Shown in pieces: positions 38,740 through 51,133 of a stretch of 64,000 nt of DNA. The stretch comes from Larus michahellis. Lineage: Eukaryota; Chordata; Aves; Charadriiformes; Laridae. Both the position numbers and the translations under genes were made by a program. The stretch lies in contig NC_133900.1 in NCBI RefSeq assembly GCF_964199755.1, forward strand, positions 19,507,701 to 19,571,700, written 5' to 3'. Positions within the stretch are counted from its first letter, which is position 1. Each line of letters begins with the position of its first letter. The notes beneath the pieces are model-generated. The model searched no databases. It was not told the origin of the DNA and saw only the letters and a list, made by a program, of their open reading frames with translations.

Positions 38740-40192
38740 GGAGAAATCATCTCATCTCCATTTCCAAGAGCTGCTAATTACATACAGCATATTAAATCAA
38801 GTCCACTTGGGGAAAGACTTCCTTAATTAATTAATTTAATTAGCAATAAGGCAGAAGAGGGAGATATGGTTATCAGGAGATAATCATACCTTTGGGACAC
38901 CGGATTGCGAAGACAAGCTTTGCTTCATCTTTTTTATGATTGTGGTTTACTACTTTTATGTGGTTTTAGTAAATAACCTATGGATTCTATTGAACAGTAT
39001 TACATTCGGCACTGGGCTTACTCCTAAAATCTCCTTCAAAACAAAGCAATTATAATCAGAAATGAAACGAGTGACTTGTAGTCTGTTCAGGCCTAATAAT
39101 TGGGGGAAATCATGTAGTTGAACGTGACCTCCTATAAATTGTACTGCTGGAGAATAGTCCCAGATGGATACTAGAAGAAAAATATTGGGAAAATACCCCT
39201 CTGTTTTGGCATTTTTCCTGTAACACATTACTTTTACTGGCAATGTGTGAAGCAAATGACTTCAAATTAATTATTTAGGTAAAGAGTTTTCAATAACTAT
39301 TCAGTTAGATGACCACATTTCTTCTGAGTTTGAAAAACAAAGGAAATCTTTGCTCAGTAATTCTGGGTCCATGGGGTGTTTGGGGTTTTTTTGGCTGGAT
39401 ACAGGCTGTAAACAGATTCACACACCTGGGTAGGCTGTGACTTTTCCGAAATTTGAGTTTGGGGCTGAGGCAAAGCCAGGATGGCAATACACCTCTGCCT
39501 TACCTGCACAAATCCCACGTCTGCATCACTTTGCTTTGCAGCCCGGTACGTCCGGCCACTGAACTAGACACGGCCATACAGTGCCTTTGAAACTGCCTGG
39601 TATAATTTCCCCACAGGGAGGGTTAATCTTTTCGATTAGGTGCTCAAGAATTACCAAAGCTAAGGAAATCTTGATGTAGGAAAAGCATTAAGAAAACCTT
39701 GAGGTAACCGAGCATTTAACATGCACGAAGGAAGTAAGGTATCTGCCTGTGCTCAAAATCAGTCAGTGTTCGCTTTGGTTTTTGCTTAACTGAAAGTTAT
39801 TTTCTCTCTGGGTTGAGTAATCTATATGAGCTAAAGTGAAGCCTGTCCTTCAGGATTTAAATATTTAATATTCACTGAAATTAAGTCAAATTTCATAACA
39901 AAAACTGTTATGCAATACAGGAATTTTCTTGCCCATCTCGTTCAGCACTCACCCTACACTGAAATTGTTTCTATTCTTTCTCTGTACTTTCTAATGTAAC
40001 TGAATATCCAAAGTTTTTGCCTGACAGCCAAGCAATAGCGCTGTATCTCACATCCACTGAAGCTCAGCCGAAACTCTTCTCCCCACCGCTCCAACCAAAC
40101 ACCTGTCATGCTATTTGCTTCTTCCCTCTCTGCTTCTCTTACTTTCCCTCTGCTTTTTGCACTGACAAAGTGCTTTCCCTCTTCCATTACAG

Positions 40193-40241
40193 TAGCCTTA
40201 TTGTCGTAACAATAACAGAGATTATGTCTGCCAGAGAAGAG
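40193..40241 (+). other. Candidate 49-bp exon between strong splice signals
   Basis: A strong acceptor (ctttccctcttccattacag, ending 40192) and a good donor (GAAGAG|GTATGT at 40242) flank only 49 bases. In one frame these read SLIVVTITEIMSAREE. Vertebrate microexons of this size exist, but short splice-site pairs also arise often by chance. The peptide is too short for any family call. Confidence 0.15.
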
Positions 40242-42414
40242 GTATGTGACCTCCTCCGCCTCTGCTGCCGGCGATGTGTATGTGATGGGGCTCCCATGCG
40301 GCAGCAGCACTGTCGTGCGAGCAGGGTGGTATGCCTCAGCTAATATATTCTGCCTCTCATCCTTTCTGTTCCTCTCTCCTACTCCAGCTTTCTTTGTGTT
40401 TGTAAGCCTTTCAGGCTCTGTGATTTTTAAGACCCAATGCTAACACCTGATCTCTTTTGTTATGCTTCTGGAGAAATTCGACTTCTTCAAGCCCCGGCTG
40501 CTTTCGGAGAGGTTAGAGAAAACGGATTTCATCTCAGACTCACCTCCATCCTTTTGTTCTCGCCAAGTGAAGGTGTAGAGCAGTGCTGAGAGCCTTTAAC
40601 GATCCATTTATTCAGGGATAGTCATCTTTATGTCAGTCCCTTGCCTCTTTAGCACAAGGAGCATGAGGGTAACAAAGTGAAAGACAGTCATAAAACAGTG
40701 TATAGGAAGAAAAGGAAACAAACTGGAACTCATAAACTGTATAAACAGAGATCACCTAAATCAACAAGATGCCAGCAGAGTAATCCTCCTTGTGAGCTTT
40801 AATTAAATCAAATAATCCTCAAAAGTGACATCACCTTAACAAAAAAGCGGGACTTACTGCTGGTCATTTGATACCTCAGCTCTCATATTGTCAGTTAAAG
40901 GATTTAGGAGTAGATATTGTCCTTCACATCATGCCTTTGGATTAGATGTGTTGGATTGACTCTGTTCTGTCCTATTTGCTCTGTTGGGCTAAACAGAAGG
41001 GAAGCAACGCGAGGCAAATCAACTCGTAACTTTGAGGTCTACTTTTTTCCTGAAGCATAATGTTCTCTCATTATTGAGTCTCCAATGAGACTTAGTACTG
41101 CACATCCCACAGGAGGAGATCAGGCATCTCCTGACTTCAGCAGAAACAATACTAAAAGATTACGGTAATTTTGAAAACTGGCATGACTTCTTGCTCCAAG
41201 TAAAACATTTATGTATCTCTCCTTTTCTCTTACTTCTATTTCAAGTGCCCTAGATGATAGCTGAATGTGTGCCTACAAGACTGCAAAGAGGCAGAAGGTT
41301 CTGAAAATGACATCCAGGCACCATGAAATTACAGTCTTCGGAGCATATCAGTAAGAAGCTAATTCCATATAATTTCCCACTCTAGTTACAATTTTGGTCA
41401 TGACAAAGAGGTGTCAGAATTTTAATGCCCATTATATTTTGTGATTTATGCTGTTTTGCTATAGTACTTTGACCTTTTTAATATGCTGTATTTTGGTTGG
41501 ATGGTCATTTCACCCTGCTTGCTAAGAGCAAATTTTCAAGGAATGCAAGTGGCAAGGAAGAAGTTGCACTGAAATGTTTCCAAATGGGTAACTTTATGTG
41601 GGAATATGGGGTGGGGAGGGGGAGAAGGAGAAGATTCAGCAGAACAGGAATGAAAGCTGAAGAAAAAGCAGTTGCTTTAAAGCTGAAGGTTTCAGCTGAA
41701 AGAGAAATTCAGATTCATTTATCCTGTTAGACATTAGTTTTAAACTTTAAATAACTTGAGCAGTAAGTTCAAGCTGAAAAAAAATTCAGAAATGGATTTT
41801 CAGTTATGTCGTATTGAGTCCTGATTTGTAACCACCCTATAGTCCTACTGTACTTGGTTCAGTTATTTTGGTCCTATCACACTCTTAAGTACTTCCTCTT
41901 AAGTGATATGCTTAGCTACAGACTTCGGAGGTCCTGCTGCTGTATCCTTGTATGGGAACTGTTTTCTGCTCTTGGCAAGATACCCCATTCAGCTCTTGGG
42001 TAGGATAATGCAATGTTTGGCACAAAAGTGTTGCAGGCGAGGAAGGGAGCGTGATGTAACTCTTGATTTATCTGTCTTAGACTCCGAATAGAGCCAGTTC
42101 TTGACACAGGCTCGTTCTCTAATGACCCTGGCGGAGCATTTCTTTGGGATTCCTGGAAAAAAGTGTTTCTTTGCATACTGTTTACACAAAACTGTGGCAG
42201 ATAGCGTGTCTGTGTTCAATAGCCATCAAGCCTTTAGCCTAACTTTAGCTGAGGCTAAATGCAGAAACACTATGACGTTTTACCAGATGCACAAAAAGGA
42301 TAGCAATAGCTCCAAAAGTGGGATGTGTCAAGACAGTACTCGTTAGGGACAAATGCATTTCATCCAGTCTACTTGCCAGGTTTTCGCTGCCTGTCAAACA
42401 CGTTGGTTCAGACC

Positions 42415-42480
42415 CTCAGCTGGTGAATTAAAGCCCAGCTCAACTGACTTCAGTTGGACACGTGCCCACTGAGAATATGG
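42415..42480. repeat. Possible ancient CR1/L3-like relic
   Basis: 'agctcaactgacttcagttg' followed by 'cccactgagaatatggttct' resembles the same ancient repeat wording as at 32.0 kb (a tcaattgacttcaatgg-like block followed by a ctgaggatctgg-like block). It is short and diverged, and the ends are not definable. Confidence 0.25.
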
Positions 42481-44401
42481 TTCTTCAATTGCCTGTCACA
42501 GGCCCACCAGGAATGCAGCTCAAGTGTTGCAAATACACATCTTGCTGCGTGGATGTCTACTGGGCTCAGCAGAAACAGTGTTTTGCAGTGCTGGGGCTCT
42601 TCGCAGTGGTTGTCTGGAGACGTGCCGCGTAGCTGTCATATCTGTTGATAAGACAAGAAGGCAGGATGTGGATAATAGTGCACACGCACTAATTGTACCA
42701 TGGTTATTAGTTGGCAAATGTTGGCAAGTTCCTCCAAACTGCTGTAGCTCTGTGCCTCCCTGCACCAGCGTTTTCTTACATCCAAAATCAGATACAGTCC
42801 ATGCTGGTCTGGTAGGATGCAGGAGTTCTCCAAAGGACACAGACTGGGGTTGGGAGTGATGGGAGAGACTGAGTCAGCATAATTTTAATCCGTTTTATGC
42901 TTATGAAAGTTTAAGTACCTGGTTAAGTGCCCTTGTCTCAGATGTAAGATGTCTCTGCCTAGCTGCTCTTTAGTTAGGACTTGCATTGCTGTGGGCTGGC
43001 CTCATGCCTCTACACTGGAAATACCAATATTAGATTGAGACCTGTATAATACAGTACAACCTCTTCAGCAGAGTGGGTAAAGCATGTTTACTGGGTTTTA
43101 CAATATTGTGAATGCGCAGGAGAAGTCAATATTAATTTCTTTAAAGGGAAGGGAAATTTGTCATAAATGCTTCACAATTTTTAAACTACTTATCGGATTT
43201 TTCTCAAACTATTTTTTTCCAGCTCTGGTTCTAGTTCTGATTCCAGTTACCTTGTAGCTACTTCCTTAGTCGAGATATTCAGAAACTAAAAGTACTAATA
43301 ATTTCCATGGACACTTTCTTGATGAGAAGGGGGAAAAAAGGGGTAGTTCAGATCTTCGCTGTTGCATATTTGGTGCTGTTCATCTTTCTTAACAAGACTG
43401 TCTATTTGAATATGAATTCATGTTGTAAAATTAACGCATTAAAGGTCTGCATCAATCATATTGAAAAGCTAGCAAAAATGAAATATAACATTCATTTTAT
43501 CACAGTTTATAAAGAAAAATGTCTTCCAAGAAGAAGCAGATTACATTTTTATATAAACAAAAGTCCAGACTTAAGTGAATTACCAAGGTATTTGAGAGAT
43601 TGACTATCAGAAAATTTCAGATACTTAATGAATTCCTTGTAGCGTAATCCCCCAAATGCCTTCCGTTACAGTTATCTGAAAATATTTCATAACTTTTCAA
43701 CTTACTTGTAGGAAATTTATTATCCACCTGTGATTTAATACTGGTTTGAAAACGAAGCAATGCAGCTAGAACAAATTTTTAGACAGTAATTTCCCTTATC
43801 AAAATTAATTTTCTCTGAAAATTATTTTAAGTACATTTATCTGAATTGAAATCTTAAGCCAAGCTTTTTGAACCTGCTACAAAATGTAATTTAGGTCGGT
43901 TCCCTGATTTGGCTTCTTAAATGATATTCCTGCCATTTTTTCAGTGAGCCTATTTGACTTTGTGTTTTCCGGGCAGAGAATAAATTGCTGGATGAAGACC
44001 GCAAAGCTGTGTAGAATGAGGATCTCGAGTCACTACAGCAGTATGTAATGTTTTCATATAGACCTAGAAGAACATGAGAAGTTGCTGATTTTCTGTTTGT
44101 GCATTTTGAATAGATCTTTAAGTTTATTTTTGCCCATGCACTTAGTGCGTCTTTTGGCATCTGACATACCTGACGGGCTGAGACCGTCTGGGAGTTATGC
44201 AGGTGCTTGGAGTTCCTGGGGGTCACGTAGACTCCATTATGCAGTGCATCTTAAGGGTCGTGTGATTATTTGAAGTTTACCTAAAGCTGGAATGGAAAAT
44301 TATTAGGAAAAAAAAAAGATTAATGTTCCAGATCTCTATGAATGTTTTAGATTTACTGTTTATAAAGCCTTGTGTAAAGAAGAATGTTGCTTTTTTCCCA
44401 G

Positions 44402-44578
44402 GTTAGTTTCGTCCTTGGTATGCCCCACAGATACAAACCTGGAGCCCCAGAGGATGATGTTGCCAGTTCGTTTCAGCCTGTGAACCAGCCACCTGATGGT
44501 TTGGGTGCTCTCTTAAGTAGAAAAGGGGAGGAAATTAAAATCCAGAGTTTCCACCTTGAATCCAGGGCTGGTTTGTAG
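44402..44578 (+). other. Candidate 3'-terminal exon, unrecognised
   Basis: A textbook acceptor (gaatgttgcttttttcccag, ending 44401) opens a frame of 58 codons that ends at TAG (44576-44578). The peptide includes VLGMPHRYKPGAPEDDV, SSFQPVNQPPDGLG and SRKGEEIKIQSFHLE, with a protein-like charge pattern. An AATAAA polyadenylation signal follows at about 44808, with G/T-rich sequence shortly after (gttgttcagagggtgttt). Acceptor, stop and poly(A) signal together would fit a last exon with a 3' UTR of roughly 230 bases. Alternatively the weak donor gtaata right after the stop would make it internal. No homologue was recognised, so chance is a serious alternative. Confidence 0.25.
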
Positions 44579-47500
44579 GTAATATAGTGTTGTAGGACTC
44601 AGCTTTGACATAATTTTCTAGTGATTACTCTGCTACTCTGAGGTTTCTAAATCTTACCCAGGGCTGCAGAGGGAGACCAGGTATTTCATTCAAGACTCTG
44701 GATTCTGCTTTGGGAGGACGGATTCCTCTTTTATTAGTTTCACAAAACTCAGCCTCACGTCGTCCAAGAATCTTTGTCAAACTAACTCTTTGATTGCTTA
44801 CACCCAAAAATAAAAGATGTTGTTCAGAGGGTGTTTATTTACTCATTTGAATTGTGACACAACAACTTGCACAACTTAAAAGGCACCAAACCCCTTCATG
44901 TTTTCAAGAACTTAATGAGATGAATGAATTTCAAAGCTCATCTCCAATTTTCTGTGCCTTTCAATTATCTCTAGCTGTGGCAGTAGATGGACAGTAGAAA
45001 CTGGGCTCAGTATGTAGCAGTCTTTTGTGGGAAGCGTGATCTTGGGTAGCGACATCCAAGCGTTACTTGTGAGCATGAAGAGAAACTCCATGTTTTGGAC
45101 TGTGAATGTAAACGCTCTGCTCCACAGAAAAATTATGCTGCAGGATGCGAATCACACAGTTGGTCTTTGATTTCTACAAAGAAAATTCTGCAGCAACAAA
45201 CAGTTGCCAGCCAGTCTGACTTGTGCTGCTGGCTCTTCTGTGGCTTTCTAAAGGTCATCTGTGGGACTGCTCACCAGCCTTTGTGCTGGAACAGATGAGA
45301 GAGATTGGAAAAGAATTCCAAGTTGCACACAAGCTATTTAATATTTTTTTTAGCTTTAAGAATTGCAGACTGAAATGATCCACGGCAGCTTTCATTCACC
45401 CGACAACTGTGGAGAAAGCGCAGTGACCAAACAGGGCAGCTGTGTTTACTCCACGCCAAAAATGAAACTTCCTGTATTGTAAGGAAATGTGTAATGACGT
45501 TTGAATTGATATTTTGATTACAACCATCTTTCTTGAGTCTCACAGCTTTCTGAAACTTTTATTGCCAGCCTGGAAGCCATTATATTTAAAACTTTAGGAA
45601 AACTGGTTCTGACAATTTTTTCAAAGTACCCTGACAAATACGTTTTTTTAACGTCTGAATTAAAAAGCATAAGAGTTTTCTAATGGTTTCTTCGGGAATC
45701 TTTAATAACAGTTACTTTGGCTTTCTGAGTTCTTGCATAAGTCGCCATCCTTTTAGGAAAGGCTTTGTTGGTCACATTACTGAATATTTTGAACAAAGAC
45801 AGGATGCCTGTCAGAGAGGTCTAGGTGTGTGATTTATGTGTCTCTGTTTTCTGGAAGCTGTAAGTAACTCAAAACTCTGAGTTGGAATGAAAACATGTAA
45901 TTTTTATTATAAATTAAATTCCTGATTCAGTGCACAATAAGGCATTGATTCTGCCTCCAGATGCCAGCGTCAGCAGAATTAGGACATAAACCTCACTAAT
46001 GTGTCTGTGAAGAAGGCAAAATGACTTGCTTTCTCCTTGAAATTAATTTAGATTTTAAACTTCAATGCTGTCTTAACGTTTTTCCTTCTCGCCTCTGGAA
46101 ATAGCTGTATTGCCCTATGTGAAAGACAGGAAAGATTTGCTGCTGTTCTAGGTATTTTGCACCACCTGTCGTTACCAAACAGACTAGCAGTCTGTAAGCA
46201 CTTTCTTCCTTCAAACTGTAGAAGGCGAGAGATCCTGCCTATATTTTTTTTTTTTAAGTACAGGTTTATCTGTAATTTGCTTTATTTTATGCTAATAAGA
46301 GTGGTTGTCATTAATTACCATTTTAATCGCTATAGGTATTTCTGGTAATTGCATGTTTTCAATGCTGTCATATTCTCTTAGAGGAAAGATACTAATTCAT
46401 AAATATTCAGTTTTCTGAATTCATTTCCATCATAAAAGCATCAGTGCTTAAGTTATTTACAGTGAGAGTAATATAATTACAGATGCTACTCATAAAACAT
46501 AAATGCCAGAAATATTTATTATTAGCAGTATGCTTATGCCTTCCCAGTCAAACTTTGGATCTGAGCAGAAACACGGAATATGGGAAAGCTGCAAACTAAA
46601 AAAAAAGCGATGCAGAAAATGGAGAAGGTTAAAATAGTAGGCTTCGGGTTCCACTAGAAATATACACAAATGGGATAAAACATCCTAAATCTCTAGAAAT
46701 GCCATCTCTTTGAGGATTTCATCTGACAAACTGTGGCCTCATGATCTAAAGATGATTGTAAAAGTCGTACCCACTCTGCATACTACAATCTGCCTCAAGG
46801 GCCTCTCAGCAGAATCTAACCTCTCCTCTTCATTTTTAGAAGAAAGATCAAGTGCATCATAGATACACTAGATATTTTCTACCAATTCAACAAACTACCC
46901 AAGGCTGCTTGAGAACCTTAAAAAGGTCTTTCTGTCCAACAAATTACACCAGTGTCCTTCAATATACAACGGTTGTGATTTAATACTCAAGCAGTTATGC
47001 AATTTTTATTCTAAGAAAAATCACATGCCTGCAAGCCTTGGATCAGGGTAAATCTCAGCAGCATCAGAGGAAAGTACAGGTGGTCAGGAAGGGCTGACCT
47101 GAACCAAGGACCCAAATAAGCTCCCTGCGGCAAATTTGTGGTCTAGCAGCACAAATAGGACTCCATCGCCTGTTTCAGTTCTGCGCTAATCATCAGTGGC
47201 AGTAGTCACAGGTAAAACACGCGAACTCTTACCCCTAAGAAATGGTCATCTGTGTAGATAAGTGTCTTGCCAAGAAGCAGGGGGGCATTGCCTCAGACAC
47301 TCTTGCTTGCAGAAGAGGTCTCCATCCCTTCCCCACGGCTGCTGTTACTCATGGAGGTCCTCTCATGCTGCTGAGCCACCCAAGCTGGCACCAAGAAAAA
47401 TGTGCAATCTTGCAATGACCAGCAGAGGGGTGAGGCTTGTCATCGCCTTGTTTATCTGAGTATGAATCCAAACATGAAAGAAGGCTCTGATTTTCGGTGC

Positions 47501-48804
47501 CATCCCCTGGTGCTTCTCATTATTGTGTACAATTGTGTGTACATGCATGCAAACACCTGCATCGGCAGAGTCAAGTCAAGGTAAAGGCTAAAGGAAATTA
47601 GTGCATGCTCAAAAGCTGTAAGAACGTTTTCTCCGAGGTTTTAATTATAATACCAAGTGCATTTGTAACAGTGATAAAAACGGACTTCATCTCAAAGAAC
47701 AGAGTTCACAGCTCAAGCTTTTGAAGTCACAAGGGAATGACTCTGCTCTGAGCCAAAGGAGATAATTATTAAACATTCATGTTGCCTTCTTCTCACAAAC
47801 AGAATGTCTGATGGCTCAGATTGCTGGTTAATGCACAGTGGTGAGGGGAACGGTTTCCACACGTCTGTTTGTTTCTTCAAAATCCGACTCTTGAAACAAA
47901 GCTCCTGTGAATTCTCCAGCAAGTCAGGAGACAGCATGAGACTGGGGAGATGAAATGGACAGCTTTGGCATGAGGTACAGCTCAGATGGGACCTAGCAGG
48001 AAAGGATGGAGACTCAGGTAGAAGAGACATGGAAGGGGTCAGATACAGCCAGTCTTTTACAAACCAGTTCACTCCCTTCTGACACTGATGTTGCCACCAA
48101 TCTAAATCTGGTGTTTCACTTGCTTCTGACCAAGTGAGTTGCGTTCTGGCTTACAAATAGGAAGTTATTAATAGTGCTAAGGCTTTAATGATGCTAGAAC
48201 AATTGAGATGAACACAAATATTTAGAATCTTCACAGTTTTGCCTTTTTCTTTTTTACTATTAAACTAATTTTTATGCATGTCTGAAACAAATATTGTTTT
48301 CATACTTAAACTTCTCCAGTCACGAGGTTTTTTTTTTTCCTCTTTCAATGATTGGTTTGGATTAACACATGCATTCATTGAATAAATATTTTATATTTAT
48401 ATCTGTTTTAAACAGGGCAACATAGAAAAATGCTGAAGACAGAAAAACCGTAGTGGATAAATATTTGCTGACACTTTTTTTTTTGTTGTTGTTATTTTGT
48501 GAAGGAAAAGTATAGATTTCATTGAAAAATCAAAGGGGGTCAGCAATTTGATAATTGTTAAACCTTAAATTTTCTTGTGACGTTGTTCTCCACTATGCAA
48601 GCGTGGAAGTTTGGATGTGGCTGCTCAGAGCTTGCGAAATGATGTGCGGGATTGGTACAGTACCTGTGCTTGACTCTATGCACTGATGCTATCAATGAAG
48701 GAAATTGAAAGATGTCTCCGAATGAGCAAACAGGTGGTGGGTTTAAATTCAGAAGGGGAGTCATGCAGAGAAGTGAGATAGGAGCTGAAAATGAAAAAAG
48801 AAGT

Positions 48805-48850
48805 AAGATTTGCAAAGCCTTCTTTGCAAGATTTGCAAAGACTTCTCTTT
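48805..48850. repeat. 23-bp imperfect tandem duplication
   Basis: The segment aagatttgcaaagccttctt (48805 onward) is repeated from 48828 as aagatttgcaaagacttctc. The copies share the first 13 bases exactly and differ at a few positions afterwards. No other copy is seen nearby. Confidence 0.8.
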
Positions 48851-50857
48851 CCTGTCTGCCTTATAAATTTCTGAAATGTATCACAAATTTATTAGACAAG
48901 TGCACGTTTTGCCCTAGTTGGTCATCCTCCCACAGAGCCAGAATATGTTGCTTGTCACACCTTGTGTCAGACTCCTGGCTACAGCTGCACCAGTATTACT
49001 TATTCCTTTAGAAAAAAATGCAAATATCTATTTTGTCAGAATCAATAAATATATAAATAAATAGTTTGCTGCAGTTCAGTATAAAGTATAGTTTAAATTA
49101 ATCTTTAAAAAGTAAAATGCTCTCTATTATTGTAGGTAGCAGCTTGTCTGAACTGTCCAGAATGACTAATGAACGAGATAAGAGAAATGCCTATCACTCC
49201 TTCATTGTGCTCAGCATAAAAGGTTTTTTTTCCCCCTGAAGCCCCACAATAGCACCATGTTTGATTTGAATATTAATGTTTCACTCTGAAATTATTAATT
49301 TAAATATAAATTTTCTTCATTTGATATTGTAAGAGACTTCACAGAGAAAAACGATGGAATATGAAACATAAGGAGCAGCATCAGCCTAATAAATTATGTA
49401 GTAAGACATCACAAAAAGTAAATACATTTACTCTTCATTTCATTTTTATGCCACATTTACCCATGTGAGACTGAAAATATCTGTATTACATGCTGGTCTT
49501 ATTTATCTGTAGGTTATGAAATTATAGATAAGTTAGTTTATACTTAAGCCTCTTGTCCGGATGCAACAGAACAATTATGCCCACATATCTGTTATAATTT
49601 ATTTATATTTGTGTACCTAACATCCAAAACAAGTAATATGGAGATCTAGCAGTTTAATGAAGGTTTTAGAACACCATGAAACACTAATGGAAGACAGATT
49701 GGCAGAAAGGATGCCGAGAAGCTGATATCCATGAATTTTAAGAGCGGTTTTGACAATCTGGAGGTGAGTTCTATTAGAGGCAGTGTATAGTAGTTACCTC
49801 CACATGGTGGTTTGTGCTTCAGTTTTGCAGACTCATAGGGGATGTGTTAATCATGTTTCAAATGGGCTAATTTTTTACGGTATTTTTCTGCTTTCAAATC
49901 TGTATCAGAAAAACTTTTTTCCCCCTTTTTTATATGTAGCATTTCAGATTTTCTTAAAAAAGCCACAAAAAAGCCAACTAGATAAGTTTTGTGATTTGGT
50001 TTACAAAGAAATAATCTGTTGTTTTTCAGAATATTATTGTAAAGGAACACTTTAGATCAACTCAAAAGCCAGCTTTCTTAAGAGTCCCTTGAAAACTTAT
50101 CCATAAGCCATCAGGAGTGTGGAAATGTTAGCAGAAAAAAAAAATAGACCAACCTCTGTTTGGCCTTTTTCCTGCTGCCTCCCTGGACATAATTGATATG
50201 TGAAGATTTACTCAGAATTTAGAATTTTCCTAAGGACGCATGTTGGCAAGATCTGTTGAGATCTGTCTGATGTTACACTTGTGAGTGCGAAACATACTGT
50301 TTATAGGGTGGCTGATGACTAGAAGATTAGTGTAAGAAAGCCTGAGAGTAAAGTTCTTCCTTTGGAGTGGTGATTCGCATGGTAATTCTTTTTCATTTGA
50401 TAATTGATTCTGCACCTAAGATAGATGACAGCAGTCATTTCTCAATCCTACTAGCCCTCTTAACCTTATTGTTGAATTTGAAGGATAACAGTAAGTGCCT
50501 ATCAGACCAAAATTGATTAGTCAGTACAAGTGTAGATATAACGTGGGCTGCACATGAAAAAGCAGTCTTGGTCATTATTATACATGGCAGTTCATATTGT
50601 ATTTGTGTAAAGACATTATACCCATTTTTTCATTCCATTATAGAGGATTAAGTGCTTAATCCTAAATCTGGATGTATGCAGGACTAACGTTCTGATCTCA
50701 AGGACTCCGCTTGAGGATGGAGAGCTTGTCACCATTTTACATGAGGTGTTGCTTTAGTAATACTTCTAGGTTCAAAAAATTCCAAATATTTTGGGTGTCA
50801 CTGACAATGTTAATTGATTACCTGTAAAAATAAAGTCCAAAAATAAGGTGCATTAAT

Positions 50858-50926
50858 TATGTAGAAATATGAGGTCTAGTCATGTTTTATTATGTGTAGA
50901 AATACAAGGCCTACTCATGTTTTCCT
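50858..50926. repeat. Imperfect tandem duplication, unit about 33-36 bp
   Basis: The segment tatgtagaaatatgaggtct plus agtcatgtttta (from 50858) is followed immediately by a second version, tatgtgtagaaatacaaggc plus ctactcatgttttcc (from 50891). Several substitutions and a small length difference separate the two, so the duplication is older than those at 7.2 and 38.2 kb. Confidence 0.8.
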
Positions 50927-51112
50927 AAAGTTGGCAGGAAATTATTTTCATATTAGATAGAGCAGACCAAACCAAAGAGAATTCGAACTTGCTTTTGTCT
51001 TCTCATGGGCACTGGCAAAGAGGCTGGAGTGTTCTTGCTTGCCATCATCCCAATTTCTGCCTCCTGCCCCTTAGGAAAAAAGCAGCGAGGGGTATCCAGC
51101 AGAGTCTTTATT

Positions 51113-51133
51113 CCCCCCCCCACCCCCCGCCCT
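51113..51133 (-). other. C-rich tract, potential G-quadruplex on the reverse strand
   Basis: Nine C, A, six C, G, three C on the plus strand. The reverse strand therefore has long G-runs with one-base loops. Simple-sequence origin is likely. Confidence 0.55.

Larger units (their letters stand above)
25511..40192. other. Gene-free AT-rich stretch
   Basis: No recognised gene or RNA. It includes small CpG-rich patches (29.2-29.5, 36.95-37.2, 38.56-38.71 kb), the ancient-repeat-like segment at 32.0-32.2 kb, the minisatellite at 35.3 kb, a GGAGCC-type triplet run near 36520-36545, and the 26-bp duplication at 38.2 kb. The longest ATG-initiated frame outside CR1 (191 codons, reverse strand, 35044-35619) lies here and is discussed as a finding. 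Confidence 0.55.

Noticed and set aside
50978..50996. 'agaattcgaact', resembling a reverse-strand tRNA B box
   Set aside because: No A box, acceptor-stem pairing or cloverleaf could be found around it; no tRNA gene is called.
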